64,000 bases of DNA from Phaseolus vulgaris. Taxonomy: Eukaryota > Streptophyta > Magnoliopsida > Fabales > Fabaceae. Under the pieces are notes generated by a model that saw only the letters and a program-made list of their open reading frames with translations, did no database searches and was not told the DNA's origin. Positions 1 to 11,170 of the stretch are shown here, piece by piece. Every line of letters begins with the position of its first letter. The stretch's first letter is position 1. The position numbers were made by a program, and so were the translations under genes. Location: the NCBI RefSeq assembly GCF_000499845.2, contig NC_023758.2:32988816-33052815 (forward strand), read 5' to 3'.

Positions 1-1120
1 GTGAATTATTTCTTAGTGTTGTACAAAAGTTAGTATAAATATATGACCATTACTACATACATGTGAGTTAAAATTATTGAAATCCCTTTTGACTTGTTTT
101 GGGATACATGTGCCTTTCACGATTTATGTAGTTGTTCTATAATAGTTAAGTTGTTTTCTATTTACCCGCTAATCCAATTTCCTATTAACGAATGAAATAT
201 ATATTGAAATTAATTGTCAGACATTTCAAAATTTTCTTTATTACTTCCTAATTTAGACTTTTATCATCTTCTTACACTAACTTGAAGAAAAATATTAGTG
301 AAATATTGTACTTTCTCTGAAAATATTTTCTAGGTTACACTATCTTAAAATTATTTTCTAGTTTACAATATTTCAAAATTATTTATTTTCTTGATATAGT
401 TTATTTATTTTATAGGTTAACTGAGAATATTCATGGTACACAATCGTTTTTTTATACATACTCATGACTTTTGTCAAATTATCATTCCACAAAACTCTAT
501 AAGTTAGAACTCACAGAATTTTTTAATGATATTTTATTTAAAAATAACATAAATTATTTCACATATATTAAAAATTAAATAGTTTTTTTTATGAAAACTA
601 AAACAAATTGGCTGTTTAAATACTAGAATACTTAGTTTTAGACAGATCCAAAAAAAATGTAAATTTTGAGATTTCGCACAATGTAGAGCAACTATATTTT
701 TAAAATTTTAAGTCATTTTTTATTTATTTATGTGGACATAAAAATTAATTACATGTATTTTTTGTCCACAAACTTTACTTTATCATAATTTCAATCCTTA
801 TTTTTTATTATCTATAACTTTTGACCTAATAAAACTACGGAAAAACATATTTTTTTTTATGTTTTTACATAATAGTAATAGTAGTAACTGAAATTTGTTT
901 TCTTTTTATCAGCAACTGAAATTTGTTAATAAAAATAATTTAGTAGTAGTAGCGTTAAAATTGTGAATTTTGTAAAATTTAAGGATGAAAAGCACAATTA
1001 AGGTTTATTTATTTGCTTGATTTATATTAACATCCATTGTTTTGGTATGGTACGGTAAAGTTTTAAATGAAGATGTGTTGTGGTTTTGTTTTGTAATTGT
1101 TGGTGAGAAAAAATGGAACG
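1..1120. other. AT-rich upstream intergenic sequence, nothing recognised
   Basis: No reading frame, transposon end or RNA gene is recognisable here. The stretch is AT-rich with many homopolymer runs. It lies upstream of the MADS-box gene and presumably includes its promoter, but I cannot point to a convincing TATA element tied to a start site. Confidence 0.5.
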
Positions 1121-1824
1121 AAATCTCTAACGCTATTCAGCTTCCGATTCTCCTGCATGCCTCAATGACCGATTTTCCTGGTCCCCCAGACAAGTTAACG
1201 TAAGCTCTTTCTCTCTCTTCTCCTTCTTTCTCTCTCTTCTCCCTCTTTCTCTCTCTCTTTGAATCTTCCATTGTCATTGCCATTGCCATTCACAACCAAC
1301 CTCTCCCTCTCACATTCTACACCCTCACCTTCTGAACCTTAATTTTTATTTACATTATTATTATTATTATTACTATTATTATTATATTCAACTTCATCGT
1401 TTGCGTGAGTTTCTATATTCTCTTTCCCTCTATTTTTCTTGCAAAGCTCTTTCTATATTGTTCACATTCTGTCTTTCTCCTTGTCAACATTCCAAAACGT
1501 TGATAAAGGGTATATATACGAATCACGCAACCACATGCTGTTATTGTTGGTCATATTGTTTCTTTTTAATCAAAGATCTTCGTTGGTTCTGATATGTGAA
1601 TCTTGAGGGGCAATAGCATGTGTCGAAATGAATATGATTTTGCAGCATGGGTTGTGTTGAAATTTGTATCTAGAAAATGCAAAGCAAGTGCTTTTGGGAG
1701 CTAGGGTCTATATATATTTGGAATCTATTTCTGTGAATAGTAAGGTATATATACACATCATAATGTGTATAACTATAAAGCTTATTGTGGTTGTTAACTA
1801 CGTATATACATAATAATGTGCAGG
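1121..1824 (+). promoter_or_regulatory. Probable 5' leader of the MADS-box gene with CT-rich tract and 5'-UTR intron
   Basis: A strongly pyrimidine-rich tract (1203-1260, CTT/CT repeats) and the less AT-rich sequence from about 1121 look like a plant 5' leader. The coding ATG at 1825 lies two bases after a good 3' splice site (the AG ends at 1823), and GTGAGT at 1405 could be the matching donor. A 5'-UTR intron of about 1405-1823 is therefore likely. If it is not removed, an alternative in-frame ATG at 1816 adds three residues. The leader is inferred from splice-site appearance only. Confidence 0.45.
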
Positions 1825-4800
1825 ATGGGCAGGGTAAAACTAAAGATAAAGAGGTTGGAGAACACCAATGGCCGGCAAGCAACATATGCTAAAAGGAAAA
1901 ATGGAATTATGAAAAAAGCTGCTGAATTATCTATATTGTGTGATATAGATATCATACTTCTCATGTTTGCACCAAATGGAAAGCCTTCGGTATGTAGGGG
2001 GAGACGCAGGTAAACCCTAATAACATTCAAATTGTTTCATCATGTCCTATATAGTTACATTACATTCATAGCTAGCTATGTATTAATCTTAGTTTGACTG
2101 AATAATAAAGGCATATTGACATCTAAAACCCATTTTTAGTAGTAGTTTCGATCATGTTTCTCTGTAGTGTCTCTGCAATTGCAATGGCCTGCAATTTCTA
2201 TTTCATTTTTATAATAAGAAAAACAAAAACAAAAATTCCAATGTTCCATTCTAACTTCTGCATGTCAATAGTGGCATAAGTATGGTTGTGTGTGCTGTTA
2301 AGGAGCACATGAGACATCTATATATATCGATTATTAGAGCAATTATAAAACTTAGCAACGATTACAATCCACATAGCAATAAGCTACCTCATTGTGTAGA
2401 TATTTAGGAATCCTTTTATAGTGTTTTATATGTAGTAGAATTGAGAGGAATTTTAGGAAGATTTATGGTCAGTGAATACGAATTAGTTTTTTAAGCAGTG
2501 AATGTATGTGTTTTGATAAGGATTACGAATTTGAAACTTTGTATCTTGTGCTAGAAGCCAAAGAACTGGTGTTGGCTTTAACTCAGATCAGACATTAAAG
2601 TTATCATGCTTTTAGACCAGTAATTTTATATGTTAAGTATGTCATGCTGCGCTGAATTGGTAGGAATGGGGGCAGAAGTTTTGAAGATGGGGTTGAGCGG
2701 AAAGTTGGTGATGGAGGAAATATTTCTTTCTTGGAGGACAGCTGGTTGAATTGTGGTGCCCTGAAGGGAATGTTTCCGAGATTATATTCGCTGAGCACAG
2801 CTAAAGCTGTTAAGGTGGCCGAGATTGGGAACTGGTCTAGTGGTGTTTGGATTTGGCATATGTGATGGCGTAGATCCCTCTTTGACTGGGAGAAGTTGTT
2901 GGAGGAGCAGTTGAGTCAGTTGTTACAAGGGGTAAAGATGGATGCGGGAGGGGTGGATAGCTGGGTCTGGAAGGCTGAGGGGTCTCAAAGTTTTACTGTT
3001 AACTCAGCTTATATTAAGGTAAGGAGGGTTAGTGATGGAGAATTCTCTCCGATTTACTGTAGATTGTGGAGGTGTAAAGCCTTGTCTTCTGCTGTTTTCT
3101 TGGTCTGGAGGGTGTTGGAAAATAGGATTGCGATTAGGGTTAATTTAGTAAGGCGCGGGGTGGTGGTTGAAAACCTTGTATGCTGCTTGTGTAGGAAGGT
3201 TGAAGAGTCGTCGCGTCACTTGTTCTCCGTTTGTGACTTTTCTTGGAGGGTCTGGTGTCTTTGCTTTGAGTGGCTTGGAGTGTCGTTCGTAATCCATTTT
3301 GATCCTATGCAAAATTTTATCCAATTCATGTTGAGTCAGACATCTGATTCGGTTAATGATGTTTGGGAGGCAATTTGGGTTTGGGTTGGAATTGTAAGTG
3401 AAATTTGGAAGCATAGGAACTCGACCGTCTTTAATGGAGGAGTGGCAAATGTGTTAGAAGTTTTTGCCTCAGCGCAAGTAAAGGTGTGGTCTTGGATTGC
3501 TGCAAAGTCCCGCGAAGTTTATTTTTTCTACCCTTATTGGGTTATGAATCTTTTGGCCTGTATACGGCTGATTCGATAAAGCTAGTTAGTGCTTGGTTTG
3601 GTTGGTCCTTTGTCCGACGGTTTTGCGTGTCAAGTTAGGAGTTGAATTCTATGTGTTGGACCACCCTTGAAGTGATTCCCATTTATTTATTTTTTATTAG
3701 TGATAAAAAAAAATGCTAAACTGAATCAAACTAGTGAATTTAATTTGAAGTAACCGATAAAGTAAAGACACTTTTATGTTATCACTGAAACATAAATTTG
3801 AAAAACAACATAGAATTATTCAAAATTGGTTCACAGTGTAAAGATTGAATTTGCTTAATTTTTTTCTGTTCCTTCTTATTTTACGAGCAATTATTGGAAG
3901 AAATATATGTTGTGTTACCATTCTCCTGATTATTTACTCTCCTCTTTGGTGGATCTAGCAACTTAGAGGAAGTTATTGCGAAGTTTGCTCAACTAACTCC
4001 TCAGGAAAGGGCAAAAAGGTGCAGTTCACGCAAACATGATATAGTGTATTTGTTCCAACTAATAGAAAGTAATACAATAATTTAACAAAAGGTTTTTTCA
4101 ATTAATTGCAACAGGAAGTTGGAGACTCTTGAGGTAAGCTTTTCTAAAAATTGAGTGCAAAATACATACCCAGATATACATGGTCCTTTTTCTCTTTTTG
4201 AAAGGATTCATAGTTATAATTATAATGATTCTTATTAATGACATGTCTCCATTTGAAAATTTAGGCACTGAAGAAAACGTTTAAGAAGTTAGATCATGAT
4301 GTAAATATACAAGAATTTCTGGGTACAAGGTATGTCATTCTGACACTAGCTTAATAATTATTCTTTTAAAATATATAATCATTTATATAAGTTCTGTCAC
4401 TGAAACATTTTTTTTTTCTTTTTTTTTCCTTGTCACAGTAGTCAAACTATTGAGGTACCTACACAATTAAATTATCTGTTAATCTGTTCATTTTTAGGGT
4501 TGTTGTTATAAATCACTAAATGACATTGGGCAGGATTTGAGTAATCAAGCCAGGTTATTACAGTCTCAAATTTCTGAAACTCATAAGAGATTAAGGTGAG
4601 TCTTTTTCTTCTTTAGCTAATATCTATCTTAGTTGTATTGAGAGGATGGTTTCTAATTAATTGGTTGATAATATAGAAATATTTAGCTATTCAAGTTTAT
4701 TAAATTATTTATAAATAATTAATATATACATTAAAAGTGTCAATACAAAGTGTAATGTGATAATTGATTTTAATAATAACTATGTCAAAAAGTCATGACT

Positions 4801-7800
4801 CTAATTTGTTGATAACCTAAAAAAATTACATTAATAAAGGATGTCTATTAAATTCTTTATCTATAAACCAGTAAAGACATGTAGTTCTTTACTAGTGTTT
4901 TTGTATTTCTATTATATTAAAATAATATAATTTTAAAAATAAAAAATAATTTTGTAACGATAGCATAAAACTAAAAAAAACAAAAACATAGAGAAAAAAA
5001 ACTAAACCATACGTTACAAGAAAATCATGAAATAGAAAAGAAAAAAAAATTAGTTGCTATAGTTTAGAGACTAAAAAAATTTGATTTCTAAATTAGTTTT
5101 TATTATTGTTAAATTATTTTTAAATTGGTATCTAATTAGCAACTAAAGTTTTTGCTACCAAATTTAGGATCTAAATAATTGGTAGTTAAAACCTTGGTAT
5201 CTAGATACCAATTAGAAACTATTTAACAATAATAGAAACTAATTTAGAAACCAAATTTTTTTAGTCTCTAAAGTAGTCTCTGATTTAGTAACTATAACAA
5301 TTAATTATTTTTTGTTTCTTTTCTATTTCAAGATTTTCTTGTAGTGATGCGAGAGAAAGAAAATAATAAACTGAAAATCAAAGAAACTCGAGAGTAGTTA
5401 AGGCTACATTGAGAGTTTAATTTTTTCTGAAAATGAGACATTTATCTAATTTAAAGTGACAAACAAATTATAAAAAATTGCATCATTTCATATAATACAA
5501 TTAATAAAAAATAAAATTCTTTACTTAAAAGTGACATCAAAGTATCTATAAAAAATTATATTATCTTTATATAATACTAGTGAAAATTAGATACTCTGTT
5601 TCTTTATATTTTAAGAAAAAAAGTGAGTATAGTAATTAGATAATAAAAAGTAAGTAGTTTGTGATGTGCTGTGTTATTGGAAGATGTAAGATTTTGAAAA
5701 TGTTACGAGAAAGAAACAAAGTGATAGTTACATGGATACAAAATATCTACACAAAAACAACTCATCCCTGTACTTTATATATAATTATAGATATAGATGC
5801 TAACATAACTAATTTCCATAAATACTTAGTGTACATATTTTATCATACAATTTTACTTTTACTATTTTGACGACTACTGTTATGTTATGATAACTAGTTT
5901 TTATTAGTTTGCAATAGTCATTTAAATTCTAATCACATATTATCATGTAGAACAAATTGATTGTCATTAATATTAATGACTAAAAATATTTTTCATGGAC
6001 AATGCATGTCTATTAAATTTTATATAAATAAATAATATATGTTACATTACTGTTAAAAGTGTTTTTGCACTATTATTCAATTACTGCATGTATAAAATAC
6101 CTTTAAAAGTCACTAAAATGTATTTTGATTAGTTAATAATGTAAAAAATTTGCACTAACATTAAACTCTTTATTTATTGTTTGATTATGCAGTTATTGGA
6201 CTGAGTTTGATAAAATAACCAATGTGGAACAACTAGGACAGATGGAAAATTCACTCAGGGAGTCCCTTAATCAAATTCGAACCCGTAAGGTATGCATTCC
6301 TTTATCCTATAACTGTGCTTCCTTTCAAACGATGTCATCATGGTTCTAAGGTTATGGATCATTTTTCTTCTGATATATCATCTTTTGCAGGAAAATATAA
6401 AAAAGCAGCAACTTGTGTCGCTGCAATGCAATAATCAGGTAAAAAATTCTTTAGGTGATCATTAATTTTCTTTCCCAGAGTTAGTTTCAATATTATAGAG
6501 AAAGAAGACAACAAGACTAAACTATTTTCATCTTCCAGTTCAATGAAATGAATATTCCCTTTAGAATGAGTGCAGAGCAGCATCTCCAACCTCTTTCATG
6601 GATTGCAAATGGTGACAGCCAAAATATAGTTTTGCCTGAGGACTCAAGCATGTTTATCCACAAGTGAGTTTTTCTGAAGTAGAACTATATTCATTGCTTC
6701 AATACTTGTTCTTGGACATTCTTCAGTGATTGCTTGGCGCATCGCTGTACTAGTAAGCATTACTGCAGAATATCTTATAAATGGTTTAAAACTCATTAGT
6801 TATTAAATTGGAAAATGTTTTGATCAAAATGATCCACATCATGTTCTCTTCTGCATATGAATTTGTAAACCAAGGACAGGGTAGGTGATGATGATGGTTT
6901 GTGTGAAGTTTGTAACACCCTTTATTTGCCAAATCCTCAGAGATGTAGAGGGATCTGCAAGTTCATCTTTTGGGAGTTATGCGAGTTATCTTGGGTCAAG
7001 TATGAAGAATGAGATGTCTAACTCGGCACAAGAAAATGGGGTCCTCAGTGACATGAGCAGTACTGCAAATATGAGACTACAATTGAATGGACAGTTTCCA
7101 TACCTGCCATACAATTTTAATTTACTGAATAATTTGAAGTTTCAACCAACTGCAGAGATCAATCCACATGAAAATCCTGTAGATTATCAAGTGAATGGAA
7201 GCTTAGAAGCACCTAGATCTGGTTATGATTCTAATCACCATGGTTGGGCTTCCACATCTGGGCATTGTGGTGTTACTATGTTTGATGAGCAGTTGTATGC
7301 CCAGGCAAGCTCCACTAAAATTCACTTTGGCTTCACATAGCACTACCTTCTTTATGTTATTTATCATATATTTGAACAACTTTCTCCATCAATACTTTCA
7401 AACAGGAAAAAAGATAAATTAATTTATATATAAGTTAATTTGTACATAAATTAATTTTAACCTATGAAGAAGTTTATTTTACTTTTCTTCTTCTTGTTTT
7501 TCTCTTTTAAAAGTATTATGGAGAAATTTGTACTCATATATGTCTTGAATATTTGTCTGGCATTCCTGTTGCATGAATTCCTTGTGATAGTGTTGCACCC
7601 TTTGATAGCCCAGCTAGAAACATTAGCAACATACACGAGAGAAAAAATGTAATGCTCCAAAAGAAACAAATAATAAAAAGGCTTTCTGATTGGAAAAATG
7701 TGTAATGCAACCTTTGATAGCCAACTAGAAACATTAGCAGTGAAGAGAATGTAAGATTTTTCATTGGACTTAAACATAATATGCAAAACAATTTTTCTAG

Positions 7801-7917
7801 ACCCTTCAAATAACTTATCTACCCTATATTATGATGTCTGAATCTGATAACTCTAACTTGGAGTTGAAACTTTACTTATTATAAACTTCAATTTTCTGAG
7901 TGCAGCAACCAAACTGA
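1825..7917 (+). CDS. MIKC*-type MADS-box transcription factor (AGL30/AGL65/AGL94-like)
   Basis: Nuclear DNA-binding regulator; known MIKC* proteins bind CArG-type sites as heterodimers and act mainly in pollen. I assemble exons 1825-2009, 3959-4018, 4115-4133, 4265-4329, 4439-4454, 4534-4595, 6193-6289, 6391-6438, 6539-6663, 6941-7304 and 7906-7917. Phases agree at every junction, giving 1053 nt and 350 residues, a normal family length (about 350-390). Residues 1-60 are the MADS domain (MGRVKLKIKRLENTNGRQ, then KRKNGIMKKAAELSILCDID). The segment with EEVIAKFAQLTPQERAKR and LKKTFKKLDHDVNIQEFLG is the MIKC* I/K region, followed by LGQMENSLRESLNQIR and a conserved tail ending EQLYAQ-QPN. Exons 3 and 5 are only 19 and 16 nt. 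All introns are GT-AG except the last (7305-7905), which is GC-AG. I chose the ATG at 1825 because MGRVKLK is the family N-terminus. The gene looks intact despite insertions in introns 1 and 6; expression is not testable here. Confidence 0.9.
2644..3726 (+). mobile_element. 5'-truncated LINE (L1-type) 3' fragment in MADS intron 1
   Basis: A fragment in the same orientation as the host gene. It encodes the C-terminal end of a plant LINE ORF2: a short stretch before a stop near 2862, then an open frame 2896-3579 with the zinc-binding RT-associated domain (LWRCKALSSAVFLVWRVLENR, CxLC and SSRHLFSVC) and the tail EIWKHRNSTVFNGG. The 3' end runs into GATAAAAAAAAA at about 3702-3713. An imperfect 14-bp direct repeat (2644-2657 and 3713-3726, 11/14 matching) may be an old target-site duplication. 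The upstream RT and endonuclease are absent, so it is dead. Confidence 0.82.
5012..5346. mobile_element. CACTA-type foldback MITE in MADS intron 6
   Basis: The 3' end reads GATTTTCTTGTAGTG, the reverse complement of the CACTACAAGAAAATC terminus typical of plant CACTA elements. The 5' end is a mutated version (CGTTACAAGAAAATC). Almost the whole 335 bp folds back on itself: the left half is matched by the reverse complement of the right half, meeting near 5160-5200. There is no coding capacity. Related copies lie at 23665-25137 (split), 44025-44464 and 44674-45036. Confidence 0.8.
7599..7755 (+). repeat. Local direct duplication within the last MADS intron
   Basis: A block of about 50 bp beginning CCTTTGATAGCC and containing CTAGAAACATTAGCA occurs at 7599-7650 and again at 7711-7755, with small differences. 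It lies in the GC-AG intron and probably arose by replication slippage or a nearby duplication. No function is suggested. Confidence 0.6.
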
Positions 7918-8500
7918 TTCACTATGGTTTTGGCCATCATCCATCTATCATTGAGGTTGTTTGAGAACTTCAGTCACATTTGAGAAACTTGGCATCCTCA
8001 GAGAATTTGATCTCAGATGATGAGTTTTATGCAAATATAGGAAGTAACCAGCCAATTTTTTATATGGCCTCAGTCAGCAGCTAAGCCTGCCTTGATGCCA
8101 ATCATTCACTGATTGAGATGAATCAAGGAGATGGCACTGGAATGCTATTTTAGATCTAAATAATTACCAATAATAGGCTCTGTTTGGTTGTTTCTGCTTC
8201 CACCTTATGAAGGTTACCAATGTACTAAAGCAAGCCACCTTTCTTTTTCTTACATGGGTAATAGATGTATATAAGATAACATACAGCAAAACAGTATTTG
8301 AGAGTCACTTCACATTGATTGCTTTTAGTCCAAAACTCAATTTTGTATCTGCTTCTTGTAAATAACTCTGTGTTTACTTTGCTAACTAACCCATAAAGTC
8401 ACCAGCAATGGACTTTACTAAGTTTTCTACAAAGCATGAAACAAATAGTTCTTCTGTGATTGTGAATTTGTCTCAATCAAATCGCTCTAATGTATTAGTT
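7918..8500 (+). other. Probable 3' UTR and downstream flank of the MADS gene
   Basis: Sequence after the spliced stop codon (7915-7917). It is less AT-extreme than the flanks up to about 8500, consistent with an untranslated 3' exon. No polyadenylation site can be fixed with confidence. Confidence 0.4.
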
Positions 8501-9309
8501 TGAAATTGATTACATGGTTTCACTGTTGATTTCTTCCAAAACCCACCTTCCCAATCTAAAATTTATTGCACATGGTGAGAAATTTTGTACTTGTTTTGAA
8601 ATATTTTGGAAAATAAACTATAGAAATAATGGAACTTGCACAGAAAATTACCATTGAATTTATAAATCACAGTGTCAAGGTATAGATTTAAAAATTAAAA
8701 ATATAGTCATTAGGACATTTTAACTAATCTTTCTTAAGGAATATAAAATGCTACCACTTATGTCTCCATCAAATGTGGGTTATTTAATCATTATAAATAG
8801 GATTTAATAAACAAATGTAGTTTATAGTATTTTTTTATTAGTTTCTAATCTTTACATTTAGTTTTTATTCATACAATAATATTTATTAAATTTGTTTTTT
8901 AAGTTTTATTGGTAGGTTTTATTATATTTTAACCGTTACAGAATCAACATAATATAAATAACATTTACTTAAATGTGTAATTTTTATTTTTTACTTGACT
9001 GGAAATATTTAAGATATTATATAAAATAATAGTAAGATAAACAATATGAAAAATATAATAATTAAAAAAAATTTAAAAAAAATACGTTGTTAGGTGATGT
9101 GATAAAAGCAATTGAAAAGTTGGTAGGTGATAGTGAAAAGCCGTCAAAATAAACCTATTAGATTTTAAGGTTTGGTAAAATTATTGATTAAAATAGTTTA
9201 TCAATGTAAAATGATAAAATTGGTATATTTATATGATATTTTATATTAATTTTAATTTTTTTTAATGGTAAAACATGGTAATATTTCATTTATAGGTAAA
9301 TTAGTTCTT

Positions 9310-9361
<52 letters not shown>

Positions 9362-9394
9362 CAATATATATATATTTATTTATTTATTTGTATG
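8501..9394. other. AT-rich intergenic sequence, nothing recognised before the microsatellite
   Basis: No coding or mobile-element signal was found apart from the TA microsatellite at its right end. Confidence 0.45.
9320..9388. repeat. (TA)n microsatellite with flanking TATTTATT repeats
   Basis: About 20 uninterrupted TA units (9320-9359) are followed by a shorter TA run and a TTTA run. This simple repeat produces a spurious Tyr/Ile-alternating open frame across it. Confidence 0.95.
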
Positions 9395-11170
9395 AGGTAA
9401 TATATCTTCAAATCAAAGGCAAAATCTTCAAATCAAGTTTGGGAGATCTTGAAGAAGGCTTATTTACAATAAAGTTGACAAAAGCAAGAAAGTAAGGTTG
9501 TAGTCCCTTTTAAGGCAATATGAATTAATGGTAATGCTTAAACAAAAATTTATTAAGGAGTATTTCAATAGGATCCAACTATTGATGAGTTAAATGAAAG
9601 CTGGTAGAGAAAAAAAAATGATATGAAAAAATTGTTGAAAAAAAGGTTAGTGGAACTGCAAAATTATCTTGAGGCACATGAACAAATACTTATTAGGATA
9701 TTTGGTACAAGAGAAACAAAGCAAGCATTACAGGTTCAAGTCATCAAGAAAGGTGATAATGAAAGAAAGGAATGGAAAAAGAACAAAGGCAAAAGAAATT
9801 GGTTCTTGAATAAAGAAAAGAGCAAAGGTGAAGATAAATATGAATCCTTCAATGCATTCAAAGTTATGGTTGAGAAACACATCATTACAGTATTTGTCCG
9901 GCTCTAATATCTTTGTTGGGTCTTTCAAAGGAAACTCGGAGGGAACATTTAATAACAATAAGACATTAGACAAACTCATATAAGTGATTAACACCTCCAA
10001 CCCAAAATCGTGAGGCAATGGGTTTATGAGTCTTCTTCCTTATTTGTTCAACTTTCTCATTTCTACTCAATGTGAGACTTAGAGTCACTTAGATTCCTAA
10101 AATTATGCAACTCCCAATTTTTTGAAAAAAGGAAAAAAGGATATGGTGTATAGATTGAATAAAGCACTATATGGTCTCAAGCACATTCCAAAGGCTTGGA
10201 ACAAGAGAATTGATACATGTATTGTGTATTAGGGCTTTTGTAAATATTTTGTTGAATATTGAGTTTTTATAAAGAAGGAGAGAGTAGCAAGTATGATTAT
10301 ACTTTTTCTTTATGCATATGATATCCTAGTGAAAGGGAATGATTCTAACAAGTTTGCACAATTCAAGCTGCAAATAAAATTTTAGTTTGATATGACAAAG
10401 TTAGGATAAATGACATACTTTCTTAGTTTGAAGTTTGTACATACTTTTAAACGTATCATACTTCATCAATAGATGTATGGTACTGAGATACTAAATACTA
10501 TGACAAAAGTGAACTTGATTTTGAGGAATGATAAGGATGAAAAGGTGGTAGACCTAACTATATACAAGAAGTTGGTTGGATCATTAAGATATTTATGCAA
10601 CAATAGATCTGATTAGGCATTTGTTATTGGAGATCATCATATTTAAGAGAAAGCCAGGGATGTCATAGATGGTGGCAACTAAAAGAGTACTAAGATATGT
10701 TAAAGTTACACTGAATTATGAAATTTTGTTTCTCCATAAAACAATGTTGAAATCTATAAATCTCTTACGTTACTCAGATTTAGATTGGTGTGGTGATAAG
10801 GTGGATAGGGAACTACAACTCGTTATGTGTTTAACTTCCTAGGAGTTCCAATTTCATGATATTCTAAGAAGAACTTATTTATGAAGCATAATACATTGCA
10901 ATATCATCCTCTGCATGTCAAGCACCTTAGCTAAGACCATTGGATCAATTACAGATCCATTATGAGAGGCATGTGAAATTAATAACTAATAATAGATCAA
11001 TAATTAATTTATTCAAGAATTTAGTGACACATGGAATAAGTAAACACATTGAGACTAAGTTTCATTTCTTAAGGAAACAAATCAATAATAAAAATGTTTA
11101 AATTGATATTTTATTTTGTAGAAATGAGATTCACTCAATAGATATTCTCACACAAATATATTATAAAGTT
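9395..11170 (+). mobile_element. Degenerate Ty1/copia retrotransposon (gag and RT/RNase H remnants)
   Basis: About 9395-9907 matches a copia gag: KEYFNRIQ, then a region with LQNYLEAHEQ and a basic KKNKGKRNW stretch in the open frame 9623-9907. From about 10130 the frame-broken translation shows RT and RNase H landmarks in order: VYRLNKALYGLK, a degenerate LYAYDILVKG where YVDD is expected, YKKLVGSLRYLCNNRSD, a TTRYVFNFLGVPISWYSKK region, and a final KHIETKFHFL motif near 11040. Zinc knuckle, protease and integrase are missing between gag and RT. Stops and frameshifts are many. No LTR pair was found. Confidence 0.85.

Noticed and set aside
3145..3414. Minus-strand open frame of 89 codons
   Set aside because: Antisense to the LINE zinc-binding domain in MADS intron 1.
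9265..9495. Open frame of 76 codons across the TA microsatellite
   Set aside because: The Tyr/Ile alternation is produced by the TA repeat; the right end belongs to the copia gag remnant.
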